A stretch of DNA of 64,000 nt. Source: Fredinandcohnia onubensis. Lineage in GTDB: Bacteria > Bacillota > Bacilli > Bacillales > Bacillaceae_L. The notes beneath the pieces were generated by a model that saw nothing but the letters and a program-made list of their open reading frames with translations, was not told the origin of the DNA and made no database searches. This document shows positions 1 through 7,743 of this stretch, one piece after another. The stretch's first letter is position 1. Each line of letters starts with the position of its first letter. The DNA lies in the NCBI RefSeq assembly GCF_002734285.1, contig NZ_NSEA01000002.1, positions 62,001-126,000 on the forward strand. Direction: 5' to 3'. Both the position numbers and the translations under genes were made by a program.

Positions 1-1176
1 AATTCGATGCTCATCCCTGTTTTACCACAAATGCAAAAAGAGCTAGAAATCAGCCAATTTCAGGTGAGTCTTGTAATCACAACATTTTCAGTTGCAGCGG
101 CGATTTCAATCCCATTACTCGGCTATTTCTCGGATCGTTTTTCTAGGAAAGCGGTTATTATACCAGCATTGATTCTTTACGGTACTGGTGGATTGCTTGC
201 TGGTGCTGCAGCCGCCTGGTTTTCTAGCCCTTATTTTTGGATTATGGCTGGTAGGCTTATGCAGGGTATCGGTGCGGCAGGAACAGCACCTATCGCAATG
301 GCGCTTACTGGAGATCTATTTAAAGGAGGAAAACAAAGCAGAGTTTTAGGACTCGTGGAGGCATCAAATGGCTTTGGGAAGGTTATTTCACCAATTATCG
401 GTTCCCTTCTAGCGTTACTATTTTGGTATGCTGCCTTTTTCGCTTTCCCAATTTTTTGCTTAATTTCCGTACTTCTCACGATATTCTTTGTTAAAGAGAA
501 AAAACAAAAGAAAGAACCACCCCCACTTAAACAATATGTGCGAGGATTGTTTTCAGTGTTTAAACATGAAGGCAGATGGTTATTCACTGCATATTTAGCT
601 GGAGCAACCTGCTTATTCACCCTTTTTGGGATTCTCTTTTACTTATCTGATGTATTAGAAAAAACGTATGATACAGATGGAGTACTTAAAGGAGCCATAT
701 TAGCAATTCCATTATTATGTATGACAACAACATCTTATATTACAGGTAGTAAAATCGGTAAAAAGATGCCTTTGATGAAAAAGCTCATCATCATTGGACT
801 TCTTCTCATGACTGTATCGTTTGGATTATTAGTCTTTTTTGAGAGTTTGATTCCGTTTATTGCCGTTTTGGCAATCAGCAGTATCGGAACTGGGCTTGTA
901 TTACCTTGTATAAACAGCTTTATTACGGGCTCTGTTTCATCCGAAAAGCGAGGATTTGTTACTTCTCTTTATGGGTCTGTTCGCTTCTTAGGAGTGGCCA
1001 TTGGTCCACCTATATACGGTTGGTTAATGAATTGGTCAAGAGCCGGTATGTTTTTAACAACTGCATCATTAACACTTGTAGTTGGGCTTTTATGTATGCT
1101 CCTGATTCATGTTAAAAAGAAAAAGCCTAATAAAGAAACAAATGATTCCCTGTTCAAAAAACTTCAGTTTACCTAA
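1..1176 (+). CDS. MFS drug/metabolite exporter, 5' end cut by window edge
   Basis: Major facilitator superfamily exporter in the cytoplasmic membrane. The frame is open to base 1 (two codons precede the ATG at 7), and family members have an extra N-terminal helix before the motif N-S-M-L-I-P-V-L-P, so the true start lies outside the window. Seen: about 11-12 hydrophobic segments; the MFS signature loop [10 protein letters not shown] near residue 40; an [11 protein letters not shown] motif near residue 90 typical of proton-driven drug antiporters; a basic C-terminal tail. Resembles the 12-helix Bacillus exporters such as YmfD (bacillibactin export), but the substrate cannot be told from sequence. 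No local regulator is visible. Confidence 0.85.
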   Translation, partial: NSMLIPVLPQMQKELEISQFQVSLVITTFSVAAAISIPLLGYFSDRFSRKAVIIPALILYGTGGLLAGAAAAWFSSPYFWIMAGRLMQGIGAAGTAPIAMALTGDLFKGGKQSRVLGLVEASNGFGKVISPIIGSLLALLFWYAAFFAFPIFCLISVLLTIFFVKEKKQKKEPPPLKQYVRGLFSVFKHEGRWLFTAYLAGATCLFTLFGILFYLSDVLEKTYDTDGVLKGAILAIPLLCMTTTSYITGSKIGKKMPLMKKLIIIGLLLMTVSFGLLVFFESLIPFIAVLAISSIGTGLVLPCINSFITGSVSSEKRGFVTSLYGSVRFLGVAIGPPIYGWLMNWSRAGMFLTTASLTLVVGLLCMLLIHVKKKKPNKETNDSLFKKLQFT

Positions 1177-1199
1177 TATGATAAAGGAGAGGTTGAGCT

Positions 1200-1487
1200 T
1201 TGCAAATTTTTGTTTCTCCAGAGGTTATTAAGGAAGAATGTCAAATACTAAACATCGTCAATCAAGAAAAAAAAGCACTTGGCTATATCTCGTTTTTCTT
1301 TGATGATAAAAAAATGTATGTCTATGGACACTGTGAGGAATTGGGTGTAAGTAAGGATTTTAAAGACACAATCACACCGTACATTCAAGGTATGGCGAAA
1401 GCAAAGCCAGATTTAGATATTTTCTCTTACATCTCGATTGGTGGAGAAAAATTAGACTTATCAGAAGAAGAATCGGAAGAAAACTAA
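1200..1487 (+). CDS. Conserved small acidic protein of unknown function
   Basis: A 95-residue soluble protein that I do not recognise. Start is TTG at 1200, chosen because a strong site AAAGGAGAGG lies 8-9 bases upstream and there is no in-frame ATG near it. It has no signal peptide or membrane segment, alternates hydrophobic and charged residues as a small alpha/beta domain would, and ends in an acidic tail (S-E-E-E-S-E-E-N). It follows the MFS gene by 23 bases, so the two may share a transcript ending at the terminator directly after its stop codon. Confidence 0.7.
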   Translation: MQIFVSPEVIKEECQILNIVNQEKKALGYISFFFDDKKMYVYGHCEELGVSKDFKDTITPYIQGMAKAKPDLDIFSYISIGGEKLDLSEEESEEN

Positions 1488-1513
1488 GGATATCGATTTC
1501 GATATCCTTTTTT
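1486..1513 (+). terminator. Rho-independent terminator
   Basis: Hairpin with arms AAGGATATCG / CGATATCCTT, followed by a T-run, beginning in the stop codon of the 95-aa gene. Confidence 0.85.
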
Positions 1514-1597
1514 CTTTGACAAAACGGTGAACAGATATTGTAAGGACATGGATTATGTTAAAATGGGCTTACATAGACATTGGAAAGGTTGTTTGAA

Positions 1598-2077
1598 ATG
1601 AAAAAATTATCTGTCCTTCTTATGCTTGTCCTCGTGTTTGGAATGGCTGGTTGCTCCCAAAATGGAGATAGTCATGAGTCCCAGGGCGAAGACCATGTAA
1701 TCGGTGATATACGTGAGGAAACAGCCTCAATTGATGTGATGCCGTCCTTTTTAGATGATAAGTCAGAGGAATTAGTGACAATATATAAAGCTGCAGCAAT
1801 GCACAAAGATCTACTTGAAACAATGCCTTGCTATTGTGGCTGTGCTGATTCTGTCGGCCATCGCGATAATTACGATTGCTTTGTTCATGACAATAAAGGC
1901 GATGCAGTTGTATGGGATGATCACGGTACAAAATGTAACGTTTGTTTAGAAATCGCAGCTACTGCCGTGCTTGAATATTCAAATGGGAAATCACCAAGTG
2001 AAATTCGAGCTATGATTGATGAAACATATAAAGAAGGCTATGCTAACCCAACACCGACTCCACAGCCTGAAATCTAA
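1598..2077 (+). CDS. PCYCGC-motif lipoprotein
   Basis: Secreted lipoprotein of 159 residues. Start is ATG at 1598, behind GGAAAGG; the frame also opens at a TTG at 1580 but that lacks a ribosome site. Seen: Lys-rich N-terminus, hydrophobic stretch and lipobox G-M-A-G-C giving a lipidated Cys at about residue 19; then the signature P-C-Y-C-G-C near residue 83 followed by G-H-R-D-N-Y-D-C-F and a later K-C-N-V-C pair. This Cys/His-rich pattern is the PCYCGC family (uncharacterised, Bacillus-rich); metal binding or a redox role is a plausible inference. The C-terminus is proline/threonine rich. Confidence 0.8.
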   Translation: MKKLSVLLMLVLVFGMAGCSQNGDSHESQGEDHVIGDIREETASIDVMPSFLDDKSEELVTIYKAAAMHKDLLETMPCYCGCADSVGHRDNYDCFVHDNKGDAVVWDDHGTKCNVCLEIAATAVLEYSNGKSPSEIRAMIDETYKEGYANPTPTPQPEI

Positions 2078-2108
2078 AAAAGACGTGTGAAATTCACACG
2101 TCTTTTTT
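2077..2108. terminator. Bidirectional terminator between convergent genes
   Basis: Hairpin AAAAAAGACGTGTGAA / TTCACACGTCTTTTTT with A-run and T-run on both sides, serving the lipoprotein gene on + and the degV-family gene on minus. Confidence 0.85.
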
Positions 2109-2111
2109 GTA

Positions 2112-2954
2112 CTATTCCGCGTAATACATAAACCCAATTGCACCTGGGCCAGTGTGGGTGCTGATCACTGGAGTGGTTTCAACGATATCAACATCTTCAT
2201 ACCCAGTCAGCTTTTTAATGGCCTCTTTTAAATTTGTTGCAAGTTCTATTGCATCAACTTGAGCAATCGCTACACCTTTTATTGTTTTATTACTAACATC
2301 TTCAGCGAACTTTTTACTCAAGTATTTAACGATTTGGGCATGGCTTCTTACCTTTGAAACTGGAGTATAGACCCCGTCCTGTAAAGAAGCGATTGGTTTG
2401 ATGTTCAGTAAAGAACCAATAAATGCCTTGCCTTTTCCAATTCGCCCACCTTTTACAAGGTTTTCTAACGTATCAACGGTTACAAATAAAGTTGAGTTTT
2501 CTCTAATTTCATTGATTCGTTTCACGATTTGCTCTTTCGTTTGTCCCGCTTTTGCCATTTTAGCAGCTTCAACAACTTGAAATGCTAAAGCCCTAGAAAT
2601 GTACATGGAATCAATCACGGTTACATTCGATTCACTTATATTAGCAGCATTCTCAGCAGAGGTAACTGTCCCGCTCATCCCACCTGTCATGTGGATGGAG
2701 ATAATTTCGCTGCCATCACTTCCTAATTGATCATAAAGCTCGACAAAATGCCCAACTGCTGGTTGAGAGCTCTTTGGCAATTCGACAGATTGCTTCATTC
2801 TCGCTAAAAATTCTTTTTGAGTGATATCCACCTTGTCTAAAAACGTTTCTCCATCAATCGTGATTGATAAGGGAACAACTTCGATTCCTAGTTCTTTTAC
2901 TAGTTCCTCTGATAAATCTGCTGTAGAATCTGTTACGATTTTTACCTTTGTCAT
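2112..2954 (-). CDS. DegV family fatty-acid-binding protein
   Basis: 280-residue cytosolic DegV (EDD) domain protein. Seen: N-terminal V-T-D-S-T-A-D-L, the motif S-S-Q-P-A-V-G near residue 61, I-H-M-T-G-G-M-S-G-T near residue 85, and V-K-G-G-R-I-G near residue 166. DegV/FakB proteins bind a fatty acid in the cleft between two alpha/beta domains; some family members present it to the FakA kinase. Start ATG at 2954 is preceded by AGGAAGTG. It is a paralogue of the DegV gene at 18481-19326 (both about 280 aa). No fakA-like gene is nearby, so a role in exogenous fatty-acid activation is inferred from family only. Confidence 0.9.
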   Translation of the reverse strand: MTKVKIVTDSTADLSEELVKELGIEVVPLSITIDGETFLDKVDITQKEFLARMKQSVELPKSSQPAVGHFVELYDQLGSDGSEIISIHMTGGMSGTVTSAENAANISESNVTVIDSMYISRALAFQVVEAAKMAKAGQTKEQIVKRINEIRENSTLFVTVDTLENLVKGGRIGKGKAFIGSLLNIKPIASLQDGVYTPVSKVRSHAQIVKYLSKKFAEDVSNKTIKGVAIAQVDAIELATNLKEAIKKLTGYEDVDIVETTPVISTHTGPGAIGFMYYAE

Positions 2955-3061
2955 ACGTTCACTTCCTACGTCTGGTACAGCTATTATAAAAATAGTTTAT
3001 CCAAATTTTAACGGGGAGTTGCTTACAATTTATACCTAACCAGAAAAAAAGAGCCGATTTT

Positions 3062-3246
3062 AGTCAACTTTATTCAAAAGAAAACCCACCTTGAAAGTGG
3101 GGAAGTATGCATGTTTGATATTCAATTTGTAAGTAATAATTGAATAAAGTTGAGCCTCCGGCGGATGCCACAGATTTTCAAAGGAAGCTTTTCGAGCATG
3201 CTCGAAAAAATCTGGGCGCAAATACGCCAAGGCGTATTTGATTTAA
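3062..3246 (+). repeat. Dispersed palindromic repeat, copy 1
   Basis: Non-coding element matching the one at 10181-10370 in the same orientation. It opens with CAACTTTATTCAA (about 3065) and the inverse TTGAATAAAGTTGA follows at about 3142; a small hairpin (CCCACCTTGAAAGTGGG) sits between. Then comes GCCTCCGGCGGATGCCAC, a pair of arms around TTTTCGAGCATGCTCGAAAA, and AAATACGCC/GGCGTATTT. The form suggests a mobile REP/MITE-like repeat common in Bacillaceae intergenic DNA. There is no ORF in it. Confidence 0.7.
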
Positions 3247-3264
3247 AATCAGCTCATTCTAAAA

Positions 3265-3516
3265 CTATGCATTATGTTTTAAAATATCTAGTTTAAAAAT
3301 CCGTTCATAATCAGTCCATTTTAGCACTGTCTTCAAATATTCCCGAAACGAATAGATTTGATTTGGACCTGATTTCGTCATGATTTTCGACAAAAATGCT
3401 TGTAAGCGAAAATCGAGCATAAAGCGATATGTGTTGCCTTCCTCTAACACTGGAATTTCAATTACTTTTACCTTATGTCCATAACTATTTTTGAACTCTA
3501 GGCTTTTGAATAGCAA
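3265..3516 (-). CDS. Small conserved protein, positional match to YpmP
   Basis: 83-residue soluble protein of unknown function. It starts at TTG (3516) with AAAAAGGA seven bases upstream; no ATG is available. It contains no signal, no Cys, and several aromatic and basic residues (ends [12 protein letters not shown]). It lies directly downstream of ilvA on the same strand, the position of B. subtilis ypmP, which I recall as a protein of the same length; that assignment is by context rather than motif. Confidence 0.6.
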   Translation of the reverse strand: MLFKSLEFKNSYGHKVKVIEIPVLEEGNTYRFMLDFRLQAFLSKIMTKSGPNQIYSFREYLKTVLKWTDYERIFKLDILKHNA

Positions 3517-3601
3517 ACTATCAGTCCTTTTTCACCCGTTTCTTATATTATACATGAAAACAAACATTTCGTCTTTGTCTAAAAATGTAGAATTATTGAA
3601 T

Positions 3602-4873
3602 TTAAATCAACAAATTAAATAATGTATTCTCTTTATTTAACTCGCGGAATGGGAACCCTTTTTTCTCCATTCGGTTCACTAGTGCTTGGTAGTCATCCTT
3701 AGCTTTTAATTCAATCCCAACTAATGCAGGTCCATTATCCTTGTTATTTTTCTTGGTGTATTCAAAACGAGTAATGTCGTCAGTTGGTCCAAGTACATCA
3801 AGCAAGAACTCACGCAATGCACCTGCTCTTTGTGGAAAGTTCACAATGAAATAGCATTGTAGTCCTTCATAGAGCATCGAACGTTCTTTTATTTCCTGCA
3901 TTCTGCTGATATCATTGTTACCACCACTTAGTACACAGACAACTGTTTTTCCCTTAATCTGATCCTTGTACATATCAAGTGCTGCAATTGATAATGCCCC
4001 TGCTGGTTCAGCGACAATGGCATTTTCATTGTAAAGGTCCAAAATAGTTGTACAAACCTTGCCCTCAGGCACAGGAATAATATCGTCAACAAGCTTTTTG
4101 CTGATTTTAAATGTATTTTCACCCACCGTTTTAACGGCTGCACCATCAACAAATTTATCAATTTTGGGCAATGTTGTAACAGCCCCGTTGGCAATTGAAG
4201 TCTTCATACTTGTTGCACCTTCAGGCTCAACACCAATAATCTTTGTTTCAGGAGAAATGCTTTTCATATAGGTTGAAATTCCTGAAATAAGTCCGCCCCC
4301 ACCAATCGCAGCAAATACATAATCAACTGGTTCTGCACAATCATTTAAAATTTCTACAGCTACTGTTCCTTGACCTGCCATGACATCGGCATCATTAAAT
4401 GGATGGATAAATGTACGGTTTTCTCTTTCACAGCATGCTACAGCTTCTTCATAAGAATCGTCGAATGTATCACCTGTTAAAATAATCTCTACATAATCCC
4501 GACCAAAAGCCTCTACTTGAGAAACTTTTTGTCTTGGTGTCGTGGAAGGCATAAAGATTTTACCTTGAATTTTTAACGCAAAGCAGGAAAAAGCTACGCC
4601 TTGTGCATGGTTTCCAGCACTCGCACAAACAACTCCATTTTTTAACTCCAGCTCAGAAAGATTTTTAATCCGGTTATAGGCTCCTCTAATTTTAAATGAA
4701 CGGACAATTTGTAAATCCTCTCGTTTTATCAATAAGTTACATTCGTAACGTTCAGATAGCAATTCATTTCTTTGTAAAGGTGTATGGATTATAACATCCT
4801 TCAATGTTTGATTCGCTTTTATGATATCCTCTACATGGATCCCATCTAGTTTTTGTTTTACTTCGTGTGCCAT
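3602..4873 (-). CDS. ilvA: Threonine dehydratase, biosynthetic
   Basis: PLP enzyme converting threonine to 2-oxobutanoate and ammonia, first step of isoleucine synthesis; cytosolic. 423 residues from the ATG at 4873, preferred because AAAGGGG is 11 bases upstream; an in-frame ATG at 4882 is only two bases from that site. Seen: the PLP-lysine motif V-R-S-F-K-I-R-G-A-Y near residue 60, N-H-A-Q-G-V-A-F, the glycine loop G-G-G-G-L near residue 190, S-G-G-N-N-D, and one short C-terminal ACT-like regulatory domain (F-P-Q-R-A-G-A-L-R-E-F onward). The neighbours (yplQ-like, dfrA, thyA) match the B. subtilis locus. Upstream DNA has a CodY-box-like site; no T-box was seen. Confidence 0.95.
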   Translation of the reverse strand: MAHEVKQKLDGIHVEDIIKANQTLKDVIIHTPLQRNELLSERYECNLLIKREDLQIVRSFKIRGAYNRIKNLSELELKNGVVCASAGNHAQGVAFSCFALKIQGKIFMPSTTPRQKVSQVEAFGRDYVEIILTGDTFDDSYEEAVACCERENRTFIHPFNDADVMAGQGTVAVEILNDCAEPVDYVFAAIGGGGLISGISTYMKSISPETKIIGVEPEGATSMKTSIANGAVTTLPKIDKFVDGAAVKTVGENTFKISKKLVDDIIPVPEGKVCTTILDLYNENAIVAEPAGALSIAALDMYKDQIKGKTVVCVLSGGNNDISRMQEIKERSMLYEGLQCYFIVNFPQRAGALREFLLDVLGPTDDITRFEYTKKNNKDNGPALVGIELKAKDDYQALVNRMEKKGFPFRELNKENTLFNLLI

Positions 4874-4945
4874 GAGTCCCATATCCCCTTTCGCTTCGCT
4901 TATTTCTACAACAACACTGTACAGTAATGAAGATTTAATTTGTTC

Positions 4946-4991
4946 ATTATAACATGAATTAGCCTATCTGGAGTAAAATTTTCTAAATATT
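4946..4991 (-). promoter_or_regulatory. ilvA promoter with CodY-box-like site
   Basis: On the minus strand an extended -10 (TG-T-TATAAT, TATAAT at 4951-4946) lies about 70 bases before ilvA. The stretch 4977-4991 reads AATTTTCTAAATATT, two mismatches from the CodY consensus AATTTTCWGAAAATT, and sits over the -35 region, as expected for repression. ilvA is a known CodY target in B. subtilis; binding here is inferred. Confidence 0.45.
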
Positions 4992-5137
4992 GTATTACTT
5001 TTTAAAATGAAATCGCTACCATTTGTTTTCATAAAATCTTTTCTAAAATAACGGGGAAATATATTACGAATGTCATTTGTATTCTTTTTTTATTAGCAGT
5101 ATGATTGGAGAAAGAAATGTAACAAGAGGTGATAAAT

Positions 5138-5791
5138 ATGACATTTCGCCAAGAAACATTAAAAGAAGAAATTGCAAATGCCATCACACATGGTCTCGGA
5201 GTTTTATTAAGTATTCCTGCCCTCGTCATGTTAATCGTATTTGCGGTAAAGTATGGGGACGTCTGGCATGTTGTTAGCTTCTCTATTTTTGGGACATCTA
5301 TGATACTGCTTTATTTATTCTCAACGCTTCTACACAGCATCACACACCCGAAAGCGAAAAAGGTGTTCGCGATATTAGATCACTCAGCGATTTATTTATT
5401 AATAGCTGGAACATACACCCCCTTCGTTCTTGTTTCGATAGGAGGCTGGTTAGGATGGACCCTCTTCGGAATCGTATGGGGACTAGCGATTGTTGGAGTC
5501 GTGTTTAAAGTCTTTTTTGTTGAAAAGTTTATGATCCTCTCAACTATTTTCTATGTTCTGATGGGGTGGTTGATCATAGTTGGCATTAAGCCTTTATATG
5601 AAAGCATCGGGTTTAACGGCTTTATGTTGCTATTAACTGGCGGAATCCTGTACACAGTTGGAGCTGTCTTTTATGTCTGGAGAAAGCTACCTTTTAACCA
5701 TGCAATTTGGCATTTGTTTGTGTTAGCAGGAAGTGCCGCAATGTTTTTTAGCATACTATTTTATGTCGTAGATGTACCGTTTATCTCATAA
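5138..5791 (+). CDS. yplQ: Hemolysin III family membrane protein
   Basis: 217-residue integral membrane protein of the HlyIII/TrhA branch of the PAQR superfamily. Start ATG at 5138 follows AGAGGTGAT; a GTG at 5129 is inside that site. Seen: seven predicted hydrophobic helices, the N-terminal E-E-I-A-N-A-I-T-H-G-L-G motif, the conserved S-T-L-L-H-S segment, F-A-I-L-D-H-S-A-I-Y-L-L-I-A-G-T-Y-T-P near residue 80, and the late N-H-A-I-W-H-L-F-V motif: the conserved His/Asp residues of this family. Known roles in Bacteria include membrane-energetics/fluidity homeostasis; true haemolysis is doubtful. Placed between ilvA and dfrA as in B. subtilis yplQ. Confidence 0.88.
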   Translation: MTFRQETLKEEIANAITHGLGVLLSIPALVMLIVFAVKYGDVWHVVSFSIFGTSMILLYLFSTLLHSITHPKAKKVFAILDHSAIYLLIAGTYTPFVLVSIGGWLGWTLFGIVWGLAIVGVVFKVFFVEKFMILSTIFYVLMGWLIIVGIKPLYESIGFNGFMLLLTGGILYTVGAVFYVWRKLPFNHAIWHLFVLAGSAAMFFSILFYVVDVPFIS

Positions 5792-5826
5792 AAAAATCCC
5801 GCAGATTTAATTCTGCGGGATTTTTT
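5791..5826. terminator. Bidirectional terminator between yplQ and dfrA
   Basis: Hairpin AAAAAATCCCGCAGA / TCTGCGGGATTTTTT. Its right arm overlaps the last codons and stop of dfrA. Confidence 0.85.
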
Positions 5827-6301
5827 CATATACCAAAAACGTATAGTCATAAGGATTTTTCTCGTTCTTAATGCCTTGTTCTTTGGAAATAACCTTCCAC
5901 TTGGCTTTATCAAACGCTGGGAAATAGGTATCTCCGTCAAATCCCTCATTGATTTCAGTTATGTACAGACGGTCTGAATATGGTAGGATTTCTTTAAAAA
6001 TTTCCGCCCCGCCGATTACAAATAGCTCCTGGTCAGTTTGTTGATTCATTTTTACAATTTCCTCGATGGAATGAATCACCTTACATCCTTCTGCTTTGTA
6101 CGAAGTGTCACGTGTTACGATAATATTTTCACGTCCTGGAAGGGGTCGTCCGATTGAATCGTATGTTTTACGTCCCATGATAATGGGGTGCCCCATCGTT
6201 ACTCTTTTAAAATAAGCTAAATCTGCAGGTAAACGCCATGGTAGATCATTGTCCTTACCGATTAATTGGTTTTTATCCATTGCAACTAGTAATGAAATCA
6301 T
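5807..6301 (-). CDS. dfrA: Dihydrofolate reductase
   Basis: NADPH-dependent reduction of dihydrofolate to tetrahydrofolate, which recycles the folate oxidised by ThyA. 164 residues, usual for bacterial DHFR. Seen: the start M-I-S-L-L-V-A-M-D, L-I-G-K-D-N-D-L-P-W-R-L-P (substrate loop), catalytic-region Asp in P-A-D-L-A-Y-F-K, M-G-R-K-T-Y-D-S-I-G-R-P-L-P-G-R, and G-G-A-E-I-F (NADPH loop). ATG at 6301 follows AAGGAGAA. It lies 73 bases downstream of the second thyA exon in the same orientation, so it probably shares that transcript. Confidence 0.95.
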   Translation of the reverse strand: MISLLVAMDKNQLIGKDNDLPWRLPADLAYFKRVTMGHPIIMGRKTYDSIGRPLPGRENIIVTRDTSYKAEGCKVIHSIEEIVKMNQQTDQELFVIGGAEIFKEILPYSDRLYITEINEGFDGDTYFPAFDKAKWKVISKEQGIKNEKNPYDYTFLVYEKIPQN

Positions 6302-6374
6302 ACTTATTCTCCTTACTAAAAAGTCCTAGGATAAATTATACCCTAGGAACTTCGAAATAGGTAACTTTATAGCT

Positions 6375-6671
6375 TTATACAGCAACTGGTGCCTTAATGG
6401 ATGGATGTGGTTCATATCCCACGATCTCGATGTCATCCATTTCAAAATCGAAAACAGAACTTACTGCAGGATTTAATTTTACTGTCGGAAAGGAACGTGG
6501 GTCACGACTTAACTGTAAATTTACCTGCTCGATGTGGTTTGTGTAAATATGGGCATCCCCAATCGTATGGATGAAATCCCCTACCTCTAATCCACATTCA
6601 AATGCGATTAGATGAGTTAATAATGCATAACTTGCGATATTGAAGGGAATTCCCAGAAAAAGGTCGCCTGA
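6375..6671 (-). CDS. thyA: Thymidylate synthase, exon 2
   Basis: C-terminal 98 codons of thyA, continued from exon 1 (7744-8403) after removal of the intron at 6672-7743. It begins with codon TCA (Ser) and reads [18 protein letters not shown], the strongly conserved segment that follows C-Q-L-Y-Q-R in all ThyA proteins, then G-D-A-H-I-Y-T-N-H (dUMP-binding region) and the canonical C-terminus I-K-A-P-V-A-V, essential for closing the active site. An ATG at 6683 inside the intron end makes this piece look like a separate ORF, but it is an exon, not an independent gene. Confidence 0.9.
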   Translation of the reverse strand, partial: SGDLFLGIPFNIASYALLTHLIAFECGLEVGDFIHTIGDAHIYTNHIEQVNLQLSRDPRSFPTVKLNPAVSSVFDFEMDDIEIVGYEPHPSIKAPVAV

Positions 6672-7743
6672 CATGATCTTCAACTAGGTTCGCTACACCT
6701 AGCCCGTTCACTTATGAACTGCTGTATGTCGCCATACAGATGAGACTATATCACGATCCAATGATGGACCCCTACCATTTCCACCTGCTTAGGTGTACTC
6801 CCAAATGGGATAGTCGTTCGGCATTTATGTTTCAAAATAATTATATGTTGGAAATTTAGGTGACTTTAATCTATTTAGAATAGTTGCAGTTACAACTCCT
6901 AGCTGACGTGCTGCTTCGCTACAACTTACATATTTGATACCATCAATTAGAACTGGCCTAGTATTAGGAGGAAGAACTCCCTTCATTTGATTAGAAAGTT
7001 TTTTCTTAGTTTCCTCGGAATGTTTTCTACCGTAAAAAGGATTTTTTTCTCCTTTTCTTTGAGAAGCTATTTTAGAAAGTTTGGCTCTGTGTTCAGGAGA
7101 TCTTATCGAACCGCTAGCATTAGTGTTTCCTATGCTTGCCATGCTCATTTTCTTTCTACTTTCTATACTATGCTTACGACCTGTCATTCCATTTACATGA
7201 CTTCCGTATACTTCTCTTCGCTCATCAGGAGTCATTAAACTATACCTTTTCTTAACTGAAGCTTTTATTTTTTGTACTATTTGTTCTCTATTTGGATGGT
7301 AAGAGATTAAGTCACCGCCACCTGCAATTTTACTCATATTATAGAGTAAATCTAATGAATCTAATGAATCTAGTTGTTCTTGTTCAATGAATCTTGCATC
7401 AAACTCATTATCATAAATCCTAACGATTCTAAATTCAAAAGCTTCTTCACCATATTTATTCCACGCCCGTTGAAGTGGGATGCAGTGGTGCTCTCCCTTT
7501 TTAAGATCTCGTCTGTGTCTATCTAAACGTTTTTCTACTTCAACAGAGCTCCCAACATATAATTTTCCGTTTTCTAAATTTACAATATGATAAACCCCAA
7601 TAATCGGCACTAATCTCACCTACTATGGTTTATTTAATAACGGAACTAAGAAACAATTTAGCACGGGATTGTCTTTTGCAAGAGTTTCCCCGTTTAGGTA
7701 GGTTTTCTTATAGAGATTTCTCCCTAAAGGCGCTCATTTACAA
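6672..7743 (-). other. Group I self-splicing intron in thyA
   Basis: 1,072-nt intron between codons CGT (Arg) and TCA (Ser). Read on the minus strand: exon 1 ends in U, and GCGU at the exon end can pair with GCGC in intron UGAGCGCC to form P1 with the required U-G pair; the intron ends in G. Core elements visible: P4 arms ACGGG and CCCGU, with the Q-like AAUCCCGUGCUAA; an R-like GCCGAACGACUAUCCC (6822-6807) whose GACUAU pairs with AUAGUC in the S-like GAUAUAGUC (about 6752-6743) to give P7. The middle of the intron holds the endonuclease ORF. The insertion point is seven codons before the T4 td intron site, the position I recall for the I-BmoI intron of Bacillus mojavensis thyA. Confidence 0.9.
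6825..7619 (-). CDS. Intron-encoded GIY-YIG homing endonuclease, I-BmoI-like
   Basis: 264-residue site-specific DNA endonuclease that would spread the intron into intronless thyA alleles. Seen: N-terminal GIY-YIG nuclease domain (G-V-Y near residue 8 and L-Y-V-G-S-S near 19, with R-L-D-R-H-R-R catalytic-arginine region and the A-W-N-K-Y-G motif); a linker with repeated NUMOD3-type modules (G-R-K-H-S-x-E-S/T near 147 and 195); and a C-terminal helix-turn-helix (S-E-A-A-R-Q-L-G-V-V-T-A-T-I-L). The C-terminal third closely resembles I-BmoI as I remember it. Start is GTG at 7619; a GTG three codons later is also possible. The stop lies two bases before the R-like strand of the intron core, so coding and folding sequence abut. 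Confidence 0.9.
   Translation of the reverse strand: MRLVPIIGVYHIVNLENGKLYVGSSVEVEKRLDRHRRDLKKGEHHCIPLQRAWNKYGEEAFEFRIVRIYDNEFDARFIEQEQLDSLDSLDLLYNMSKIAGGGDLISYHPNREQIVQKIKASVKKRYSLMTPDERREVYGSHVNGMTGRKHSIESRKKMSMASIGNTNASGSIRSPEHRAKLSKIASQRKGEKNPFYGRKHSEETKKKLSNQMKGVLPPNTRPVLIDGIKYVSCSEAARQLGVVTATILNRLKSPKFPTYNYFET

Noticed and set aside
231-620. 129-codon ORF antisense to the MFS gene
   Set aside because: Shadow frame of a clear transporter; no ribosome site or family motif.
4883-5128. T-box leader before ilvA
   Set aside because: No T-box sequence (AGGGTGGNACCGCG) or terminator was found; the leader is too short.
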